This document shows, one piece after another, positions 32,715 through 39,502 of a stretch of 41,429 bases of DNA. Both the position numbers and the translations under genes were made by a program. A model generated the notes under the pieces. That model was not told the DNA's origin. It did no database searches and saw only the letters and a program-made list of their open reading frames with translations. The number at the start of each line of letters is the position of its first letter. The first letter of the stretch is position 1. Source of the stretch: Alphaproteobacteria bacterium (lineage in GTDB: Bacteria; Pseudomonadota; Alphaproteobacteria; Rs-D84); NCBI GenBank assembly GCA_017642625.1, contig JAGCOQ010000005.1, positions 1-41,429 on the forward strand, in the 5' to 3' direction.

Positions 32715-33947
32715 ATGCAACGCCCTGAACCATTGGTTTCGACCGATACAATCTTTACTGTTTCTGATGCATCTGCACTGTTAAAGGGTGTTGTTGAAAC
32801 CGCGTTTCCACGCATCAAGATTCGTGGTGAATTGTCGCAAATTACACGCGCGACTTCGGGTCATATGTATATGACCATAAAAGATTCCGGTGCCGCAATC
32901 CAGATGATTATTTGGCGCGGAACACCCGTTGCCTTTAAACTAGAAGAAGGAATGGAAGTCGTTGTGACTGGGCGTTTTACGACCTATCCATCACGCAGTA
33001 ATTATCAAATTGTGGTCAGTGAAATTGAAATGGCGGGTGTTGGCGCAATTCTAAAAATGCTAGAGGAACGCAAACAAAAACTTGCCGCCGAGGGTTTGTT
33101 TGATGAATCGCGCAAAAAGCCATTACCACGTTTACCACAAACCATTGGTGTTGTGACAAGCCCCACCGGCGCGGCTTTCCAAGATATTCAAAACCGCCTG
33201 CGTGAACGTTTTCCGGTGCATGTATTGTTGTATCCTGCGACCGTCCAAGGTGCAACCGCAGCAAGTGAAGTTGCCGCCGGCATCGAATACTTTAATCGCA
33301 TGAACAATGTTGATGTTATTATTGTTGCGCGTGGTGGTGGTGCGTTGGAAGACCTTTTGCCCTTTTCCGAAGAAATTGTTGTGCGTGCCGCTGCGGCCAG
33401 CCACATACCGCTTATTTCCGGTGTCGGTCATGAACCCGATTGGATGTTGATTGACTTTGCTGCCGATGTTCGCGCGCCAACACCGACCGGTGCCGCCGAA
33501 ATGGTTGTGCCGACCAAATTAGCATTAAGCCAAGAAATAGATAATTTTTGGCACAGGTTGGGCAGTGCTTTTGTCGCGCGTCTTACACATGCGAAACAAC
33601 GAATTGAAGCAATCACACTTAAAAGTCCACACCAAGTTGTCATGGAGCAAATGCAACGCGTTGATGATGTTGCACGCACCATGGACATTATCATCAATGC
33701 AAAAATACAAAACGCGCACCAGAAAGTTATAAACATGGCGAACTTTGGCAACATATTGCAACCGCGCATGAATGCACTTAGTCAATCGGTTGCACATATG
33801 GGACAAATGCTTAACAGTCTAAGTTATAAAAATGTCTTGGCACGCGGCTATGCAATCGTTCGCGATAAAAACAACAAAATCATTACGCGCAGTGATGGTG
33901 GCAAGCCCAAGACAATCGAATTCGCGGATGGCATTTTGGATATATAA
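32715..33947 (+). CDS. xseA: Exodeoxyribonuclease VII large subunit
   Basis: XseA is the catalytic subunit of exonuclease VII, which degrades single-stranded DNA in repair. The N-terminal OB-fold domain (about 1-110) includes KIRGELSQITRATSGHMYM. The nuclease core has GVVTSPTGAAFQDI, VIIVARGGGALEDLLPF, SGVGHEPDWMLIDFAADVRAPTPTGAAE, and a C-terminal coiled-coil and small domain. The usual HETD of the GHETD motif reads HEPD. It is 410 aa, shorter at the C-terminus than E. coli. AAGGA precedes the ATG. xseB is not adjacent. Confidence 0.95.
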   Translation: MQRPEPLVSTDTIFTVSDASALLKGVVETAFPRIKIRGELSQITRATSGHMYMTIKDSGAAIQMIIWRGTPVAFKLEEGMEVVVTGRFTTYPSRSNYQIVVSEIEMAGVGAILKMLEERKQKLAAEGLFDESRKKPLPRLPQTIGVVTSPTGAAFQDIQNRLRERFPVHVLLYPATVQGATAASEVAAGIEYFNRMNNVDVIIVARGGGALEDLLPFSEEIVVRAAAASHIPLISGVGHEPDWMLIDFAADVRAPTPTGAAEMVVPTKLALSQEIDNFWHRLGSAFVARLTHAKQRIEAITLKSPHQVVMEQMQRVDDVARTMDIIINAKIQNAHQKVINMANFGNILQPRMNALSQSVAHMGQMLNSLSYKNVLARGYAIVRDKNNKIITRSDGGKPKTIEFADGILDI

Positions 33948-33958
33948 GGAATACCAAT

Positions 33959-34345
33959 ATGATTTATACAGGCTATTGGGCAAAAATAGATGAGTATAAG
34001 GCGAATAATTTGACCCCAGTGGGTATTTCTGGTTGGTCGCCCGATGGTTATACCGGTTTAAGATATCCCGCATTGGCACCTAAATATTCGTGGTGGAAAC
34101 GGTGGCACGACGAGCACCTGTCTGAACAATGGTATACCGAACAGTATTATTCAACTGTTCTGAATACGCTGGACCCAAATACAGTTGCCACGCAATTACA
34201 ATCAATGGGTGAAAATGTCGTCCTGCTCTGTTTTGAAACGCCGGAAAAGTTTTGTCACCGGCACATTGTCGCAAAATGGTTGCGCGAAAAAGCAAACATA
34301 ACCGTTGCAGAATACCAATTACAATCCAATCAAAAAACGCTGTAA
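33959..34345 (+). CDS. DUF488-family protein
   Basis: This 128-aa protein resembles the DUF488 family. The diagnostic end reads VVLLCFETPEKFCHRHIVAKWL, and near the N-terminus GISGWSPDGYTGLRYPALAP corresponds to the substrate-facing region. Family function is unclear. AAGGAA lies upstream of the ATG. It is probably the last gene of the operon beginning at 31623. It meets recN tail to tail with a single base between stops. Confidence 0.78.
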   Translation: MIYTGYWAKIDEYKANNLTPVGISGWSPDGYTGLRYPALAPKYSWWKRWHDEHLSEQWYTEQYYSTVLNTLDPNTVATQLQSMGENVVLLCFETPEKFCHRHIVAKWLREKANITVAEYQLQSNQKTL

Positions 34346-34346
34346 T

Positions 34347-35996
34347 TTATTTAATCAAAGTCTTGGCGGTCGCAATAGATTCGGGTGTAATTTCGGCACC
34401 ACTGATTATTCGTGCAACTTCATTCACGCGTTCATCGCCTGTTATTTCACGCACAGTGGTCGTTGTTTTGTCGTCGCGAACGCTTTTTTCAATCTTGAAA
34501 TGATGATCGGCAAAACCGGCAACCTGGGCAGAATGCGTCACAACCAACGCCTGTGCTGTTTGCGCCAATTTGTTCAGACGCAGACCAACCGCAGATGCAG
34601 TGGCACCACTTATGCCTGTATCAACTTCGTCAAAGACAAATGTGTGTGCATCTGTGTCGGTAATCAGCACTACGCGCATCGCCAACATTAAACGCGCCAA
34701 TTCCCCGCCAGATGCGGACTTGTGCAATGGTGCAAATGGTGACCCCGGATTCGTTTTAATCATAAATGTTATATCATCAACACCCGTCGCAGTTGGGTTT
34801 ATTTCCACACGCTCAACCATGAAATCGGCATTACCTAACTTTAAATCAGGAAATTCGCCCCGCAGAAGCGTTCTTAATTTATCTGCTGCAACCATTCGCT
34901 GTGTGGTCAATTTTGTTGCACACGTGTCAAATTTTGCACGAAACGCGTCAACATCATGGGCAAGCTTCTTTAATGCAGCATCTGAATTATCAATCACATC
35001 CAGTTGCGCGGACATTTGTTCCAACTTTTGCGGTAATTCATCTGCCGGCACCCTGTGCTTTCGCGCCGCTGCACGTATTGCAAACAAGCGTTCTTCTATC
35101 TCGTCTATGCTGGCAACATCCATATCGTCGGGCGTAAGGGTCGAAGACACAGTTGCCAATGTATCCGCCACTTCGTAGAGTTTTTCAATTTGTTCGGCAT
35201 ATGGATTTGGATCCGTTTTTACGCGTTCCAAGATATGTGCAACATCAAACACAAAGGCATCCAACGATTTACCATTTGGATTCATGGCCGAATTAGCATC
35301 TGATACAATCGCCGCGTTCTTTTCCGCGTTCATTATCGCAGTGCGCTTGTCCGCCAATTCAGATTCTTCGCCAACACGCACATTTAACGCACGCAATTCT
35401 GCAACATTGTGTTCAAGAAAATCACGTTCGTCCGCGGCACGCGCAACCGTTTCGCGCAATTCGCGCAGTTTTAAATCCGCCGCATGATATTCGCTATATG
35501 CATTACGCGTATCCGTCAACAAATCCGCAAACCCAGAAACATGTGCAACCGCAAATTCGTCCAACGCCGCGCGGTGTGTAGATTGATTCAGCAAACGGTG
35601 ATTTGCAAACTGACCATGTATTTCAACAAGTGCGTCTCCTATATCGTGCAACACACGCACCGACACCGGTGTATCGTTTATCCACGCACGACTTTTGCCA
35701 TCCGCCGACAATGTGCGTCGCAGAATTAAATTATCGTCTGTATCAATACCATTTTCCGTCAAAATTGTGCGAACTGTATCGGGCGTCGAATCAAATTCAG
35801 CAACAACAGATGCCATATCACAACCACTGCGCACCAATCCAACATCAGAGCGTGCGCCCAGTGCCAACGACAACGCATCCAGCAAAATACTTTTACCCGC
35901 GCCTGTTTCGCCGGTCAGAATATTAAGCCCCGCCCCGAATTCCAGATTCAGTTTTTCAATCAATACTATATTTGAAATATTTAACGCGGTAAGCAT
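34347..35996 (-). CDS. recN: DNA repair protein RecN
   Basis: RecN is an SMC-like ATPase in double-strand break repair. Walker A GETGAGKS lies at residues 29-36. Central coiled-coil regions follow. The ABC signature is SASGGELARLMLAMRV and Walker B is FVFDEVDTGISG. The protein is 549 aa. The ATG at 35996 is chosen because it begins the conserved MLTALNISNIVLIEKL and sits 6 nt after TATAAT. A start at 36032 would lie upstream of that -10 box. No Shine-Dalgarno is visible, so the mRNA should be leaderless. No clear LexA site was recognised. Confidence 0.96.
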   Translation of the reverse strand: MLTALNISNIVLIEKLNLEFGAGLNILTGETGAGKSILLDALSLALGARSDVGLVRSGCDMASVVAEFDSTPDTVRTILTENGIDTDDNLILRRTLSADGKSRAWINDTPVSVRVLHDIGDALVEIHGQFANHRLLNQSTHRAALDEFAVAHVSGFADLLTDTRNAYSEYHAADLKLRELRETVARAADERDFLEHNVAELRALNVRVGEESELADKRTAIMNAEKNAAIVSDANSAMNPNGKSLDAFVFDVAHILERVKTDPNPYAEQIEKLYEVADTLATVSSTLTPDDMDVASIDEIEERLFAIRAAARKHRVPADELPQKLEQMSAQLDVIDNSDAALKKLAHDVDAFRAKFDTCATKLTTQRMVAADKLRTLLRGEFPDLKLGNADFMVERVEINPTATGVDDITFMIKTNPGSPFAPLHKSASGGELARLMLAMRVVLITDTDAHTFVFDEVDTGISGATASAVGLRLNKLAQTAQALVVTHSAQVAGFADHHFKIEKSVRDDKTTTTVREITGDERVNEVARIISGAEITPESIATAKTLIK

Positions 35997-36002
35997 GCCG
36001 GA

Positions 36003-36032
36003 ATTATAGCCAAAATGAACTATATTTTTCAA
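36003..36032 (-). promoter_or_regulatory. recN promoter (leaderless start)
   Basis: On the minus strand, TTGAAA (complement of 36027-36032), 18 bp, then TATAAT (complement of 36003-36008), with six bases TCCGGC before the ATG. A transcript starting about 7 nt after the -10 would begin at the start codon. Confidence 0.7.
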
Positions 36033-36040
36033 GATTTTTG

Positions 36041-36049
36041 TGTTATAAT
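36041..36049 (+). promoter_or_regulatory. Extended -10 promoter for the gene at 36079
   Basis: TGT-TATAAT is a perfect -10 with the extended TGn element; no good -35 is seen. A GGGGGAAAG ribosome-binding site follows at about 36064-36072. Confidence 0.55.
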
Positions 36050-36078
36050 TACGGTGTTTTAAATGGGGGAAAGCACAG

Positions 36079-36312
36079 ATGAAAAAATATCATATGTTCA
36101 TTCTTGGGTCAATTATCGGCGTCATTGTCGGACTTGTTGTTTCGAATATCAACTGGGGCTTTATCAGGGGCAACACCGTTGAATGTCCCGGTGGCGGACA
36201 TCCCGACAAAAACGGATGCTGTGCGGGCGAAGTTTATACGGACATGGGCGACCAGGGATTTAATTGTTGCCCAAAGAAAGGTGGCGATTGTTTCCCACCG
36301 ATTGTATTTTAA
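36079..36312 (+). CDS. Small membrane-anchored Cys-rich protein
   Basis: The gene encodes a 77-aa protein. One hydrophobic segment (about residues 6-24, MFILGSIIGVIVGLVVSNI) is followed by a short Cys-rich domain with ECPGG, GCCAG, NCCPKKGGDC. Six Cys in about 40 residues suggest disulfides outside the cytoplasm. No family is recognised. It is supported by a strong ribosome-binding site (GGGGGAAAG) and an extended -10. It ends by overlapping the convergent nuclease gene by 4 bp. Confidence 0.65.
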   Translation: MKKYHMFILGSIIGVIVGLVVSNINWGFIRGNTVECPGGGHPDKNGCCAGEVYTDMGDQGFNCCPKKGGDCFPPIVF

Positions 36313-36758
36313 GGCTTTATCGGTTCCAGCACCCAATCGTGCAACCATAGGATGTATTTTTCAACCTTGTATCGTGGGTATATTTGCCGGATTAACTTTT
36401 CATATTCACCCAGTTGAGCCATGTATTTATCACGCAAAGATGTTTTATCAACGTCCGTTTTATAGTCTAAAATACGGACAACTTTCTTGGCATCATCAAC
36501 GACCAAACGGTCAATTCGACGGCTGGCAAAATAGCCGTTTATAATACCCGCAATTGGAACTTCGGTTTTGGCATTTTCGGTAAAAAACATCGACAATCCG
36601 TCACAGGATTCTATACGTTTTTTCAACTTGGTATCCACCATGTCGCAATCAGCCAACACCCGAATCAAACGCAGTTTTTCATGCATTTCCTTGCCGGTCT
36701 TGGTGGCATTCTTTTTCGTTTCGTGTTCAGCCAAAAGTTCTTTTAAATTATTTGCCAT
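36309..36758 (-). CDS. Stand-alone PD-(D/E)XK nuclease, AddA C-terminal domain
   Basis: This 149-aa protein corresponds to the RecB-type nuclease domain normally fused to the C-terminus of AddA. GKEMHEKLRL (conserved His), TEVPIAGII, IDRLVVDD and RILDYKT (Asp and Lys of the D-x-K core), followed by QLGEYEKLI, are all present. It should cut DNA strands unwound by the helicase encoded just upstream. Its ATG overlaps the helicase stop by 11 bp in another frame, so the two are made as separate, coupled chains. No frameshift slippery site is obvious. It is either a natural split or a frameshift. Confidence 0.85.
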   Translation of the reverse strand: MANNLKELLAEHETKKNATKTGKEMHEKLRLIRVLADCDMVDTKLKKRIESCDGLSMFFTENAKTEVPIAGIINGYFASRRIDRLVVDDAKKVVRILDYKTDVDKTSLRDKYMAQLGEYEKLIRQIYPRYKVEKYILWLHDWVLEPIKP

Positions 36759-39408
36759 GTATTATCCTGATTGTATCATTTTCAACCGTTGCATCTGGTA
36801 TTGTTTGTAACGTATTCCACAGCAATGCATGCCACGATTTTTCATTAGCATTCTTGCCGGTGGTATAACCATAAATATACAATTCATCACGCGCACGGGT
36901 CATTGCCACATACAGCAACCGATAATATTCTTCGAACCGTTCTGACATAGCTGCATCTTTCGCGACCGCTAAATTGTTGCTGGGCACATCCTTGGCAACC
37001 CACAGCCACGGTGGTGGTACATTGTAATCAACGCGCACATTTTTCGGCATTATTTTTGGATTGATAAACAACACTTTGTCACCACTGGGCACACGCGTTG
37101 TATCAATCAAGAATACAACAGGTGCCTCTAACCCCTTGCTGCCATGCACCGTTGCGACACGCACGCCAGATGCGGCGTTAATATCACGCTTAATTTCACT
37201 GCCACCGGTTATGAACCATTTAAGGAATTGTTTCAGTGTCCCCGGTTGTGTGCGTTCATACGACAAACATATTGTCATAAACTCTTCTAATGGATCGATA
37301 ACTTGTGGTCCCAACGCCGACAAGAAATCATTACGCGCACCACCGTCCAATATAGATGAAAAGAACGAATATGGTCCCATTTGTTCAGCCATTTCAACAA
37401 TGGATTTTAACCGTTCATAAATGTCTGATTTCATGTTCACCAGAACTTCAAAAACGGTCATGGGTGCCGCATCAGAATTATCAATATTTGTTTTGTTTTT
37501 GATTTTACACAATTCAAAAATATCGGCTTCGGTCAAACGGAAAATTGGACTTTTTAACACACAACATAAACTATAATCATCTGCGGTATTAAGGCAAAAA
37601 CGAACCAGATTCATCAGGTCTCGTATTGCCGAAAAGTTCGGCAATACTATTCTGTCGCTACCTGCTACTTCTATATTTCTTCTCTTTAACGCAGTGACCA
37701 ATGGCACCACCATCGGATTGCGCCGCTGAACCAAAACCATAATATCTTTTGGCTTATATTTTCCGGCATCAATTATCGATTTTATCTTGTCTGCAATTAT
37801 CGATACATAAGCATTAGTATCCATCTCGGTATCACTGCGCGAAATTACACCATGTATTTCCGCCAGCCCCTTACCCTGTTCTTTGGGATCACGATAACAC
37901 ACATGCGAATTATTGTGAAAACCGGTTGTTTCCGCGATATATGGATTACCAAAGAATGCATCAACAGTATACAAAATTGATGACAACGAACGGAAACTTT
38001 GCGTAAGTGGTATTTCGCGTATTGTTCGTAAATTGTTTTCTATTTGTTTTTTAATTTCATCGCGACTAACCGCAAAAGCGCGGGAATCTGCCCCTTGAAA
38101 GCCATAGATGGATTGCTTGGTATCACCAACAACAAACAAAGAATGCTGTTCTTTTTCTGTGTCGCCACCAACAAAGAAATCACCAACCAACATACGCAGA
38201 ACATCCCAATGCAACGGCGATGTATCCTGGGCTTCATCAACCAATATGTGCGATAGCGACAAATCCAGTTGCGACAGCACCCACCCCATCATATCCGGTT
38301 TAAAGAACAAACGTCGCGTATATAAAATAAGGTCTTCAAAATCTAACAGATTGCGCTGATGTTTTATTTCACGATAAATGTCTGCAAATGCCGCCGACAA
38401 ATCAAACAAAGCGACCGTATCTTTGAACACTTTTTCGTTGATGTTATATTGATCCAGATTATAAACGCGTTCTTGTTCGCCCGCCAAAAATTCTTTGCGT
38501 TGAACCAACTTTATTGGGGCACCATCTTGTGTTAAATACGCACTTTTGTATTTTTCAAAATCAATAGTTTTATCAATATATTGTTTTGTTAAATTAAAGA
38601 CTTTTGTTAAATAGCTTGCCGGTGTTTTTGATGCTTTTATTTCGGCACCTACCATATCCAGTATTTTTTTCAATTTTGGAACCGAAATATCATCTTTTGG
38701 TGCAACATTTACCCCCATGAAATATCGCGCTGTGTCAACAAAGTATTTACGATAACGTTCTATGTCTTCAACTTGGAAAAAGTATTTATATTGCGCACTT
38801 AATATTTCCAACAAATCGGTCAGGCGTTGTTCACTTAACATTCCAACAATGTGTTCAAACGCACCAGCAACACGACCATATTTTTCAGGTTCCAAATCAG
38901 GTGCATTTACCAAACGATCAAAAGCATCTTGCAATAACACACGCTGATTCATGTCGGAAACCAGTGTCCATGCCGGCGACACGCCCGCCTCTATGGGAAA
39001 ACGACGTAATATTTCTTCGCAAAAACTGTGAATTGTCTTAACTTTCAATGCATCTGGATTATCTATGAACCAAAAGAAAACCTCACGCGCATGCGCAATA
39101 TCATCGGCAGTGGCAGGTTTGTGCAGTGCCACATCCTTTAACAATTCGACCAAATCTTTGTCCGACGCAACCACCCAATTACGCAACGCAGACAAAATAC
39201 GATTCCGCATTTCACCCGCCCCAGCATTAGTATAGGTCAGACAGAGTATTCCGCTGTTTTTCACATCTTCGGTGCGGAACAGAATACGCAACAAGCGTTC
39301 CACCAACACCTTGGTCTTACCGGTGCCGGCGTTCGCTTGGACCCAAACATTGTCCGCCGGATTGGCCGCCATATCTTGTTCTGGTGAAAGTGGTGGTTTC
39401 TTTATCAT
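36748..39408 (-). CDS. addA: AddA-type UvrD/Rep-family helicase (nuclease domain separate)
   Basis: This SF1 helicase of the double-strand break end-resection complex is 886 aa. Walker A is ANAGTGKTKVL (about 25-35). Then come LCLTYTNAGAGEM, KVKTIHSFCEEIL, ILVDEAQDTSPLHWD (Walker B), VVGDTKQSIYGFQGAD, ATVHGSKGLEAPVVFLIDTT and LLYVAMTRARDELYIYG. These motifs are complete. The protein stops where AddA would continue into its nuclease domain, which is the next gene. An AddB partner, usually upstream in alphaproteobacteria, is absent from the window. AAGGG lies about 5 nt upstream of the start. Gene symbol by similarity. Confidence 0.9.
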   Translation of the reverse strand: MIKKPPLSPEQDMAANPADNVWVQANAGTGKTKVLVERLLRILFRTEDVKNSGILCLTYTNAGAGEMRNRILSALRNWVVASDKDLVELLKDVALHKPATADDIAHAREVFFWFIDNPDALKVKTIHSFCEEILRRFPIEAGVSPAWTLVSDMNQRVLLQDAFDRLVNAPDLEPEKYGRVAGAFEHIVGMLSEQRLTDLLEILSAQYKYFFQVEDIERYRKYFVDTARYFMGVNVAPKDDISVPKLKKILDMVGAEIKASKTPASYLTKVFNLTKQYIDKTIDFEKYKSAYLTQDGAPIKLVQRKEFLAGEQERVYNLDQYNINEKVFKDTVALFDLSAAFADIYREIKHQRNLLDFEDLILYTRRLFFKPDMMGWVLSQLDLSLSHILVDEAQDTSPLHWDVLRMLVGDFFVGGDTEKEQHSLFVVGDTKQSIYGFQGADSRAFAVSRDEIKKQIENNLRTIREIPLTQSFRSLSSILYTVDAFFGNPYIAETTGFHNNSHVCYRDPKEQGKGLAEIHGVISRSDTEMDTNAYVSIIADKIKSIIDAGKYKPKDIMVLVQRRNPMVVPLVTALKRRNIEVAGSDRIVLPNFSAIRDLMNLVRFCLNTADDYSLCCVLKSPIFRLTEADIFELCKIKNKTNIDNSDAAPMTVFEVLVNMKSDIYERLKSIVEMAEQMGPYSFFSSILDGGARNDFLSALGPQVIDPLEEFMTICLSYERTQPGTLKQFLKWFITGGSEIKRDINAASGVRVATVHGSKGLEAPVVFLIDTTRVPSGDKVLFINPKIMPKNVRVDYNVPPPWLWVAKDVPSNNLAVAKDAAMSERFEEYYRLLYVAMTRARDELYIYGYTTGKNANEKSWHALLWNTLQTIPDATVENDTIRIIHGK

Positions 39409-39416
39409 TTATGCCC

Positions 39417-39445
39417 TTGCTTTATGATGAATATTCTAGTATAAA
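39417..39445 (+). promoter_or_regulatory. Promoter for the coiled-coil membrane protein
   Basis: TTGCTT (39417-39422), 17 bp, TATAAA (39440-39445), divergent from addA. The gene starts at 39503 behind GGGGGGAAAGG. Confidence 0.55.
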
Positions 39446-39502
39446 TCATTACAGACTGCAAGAACGATATGAACAAAGGCAGATTTCGGGGGGAAAGGTC
39501 AA

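Noticed and set aside
34570..35178. 202-codon plus-strand frame opposite recN
   Set aside because: It lies wholly antisense to an unmistakable recN, has no ribosome-binding site and gives Ser/Ala/Asn-rich shadow sequence.
36740..36760. Programmed -1 frameshift joining helicase and nuclease
   Set aside because: No slippery heptamer is present at the overlap, and the nuclease has its own ATG. A plain gene split with coupled translation is simpler.
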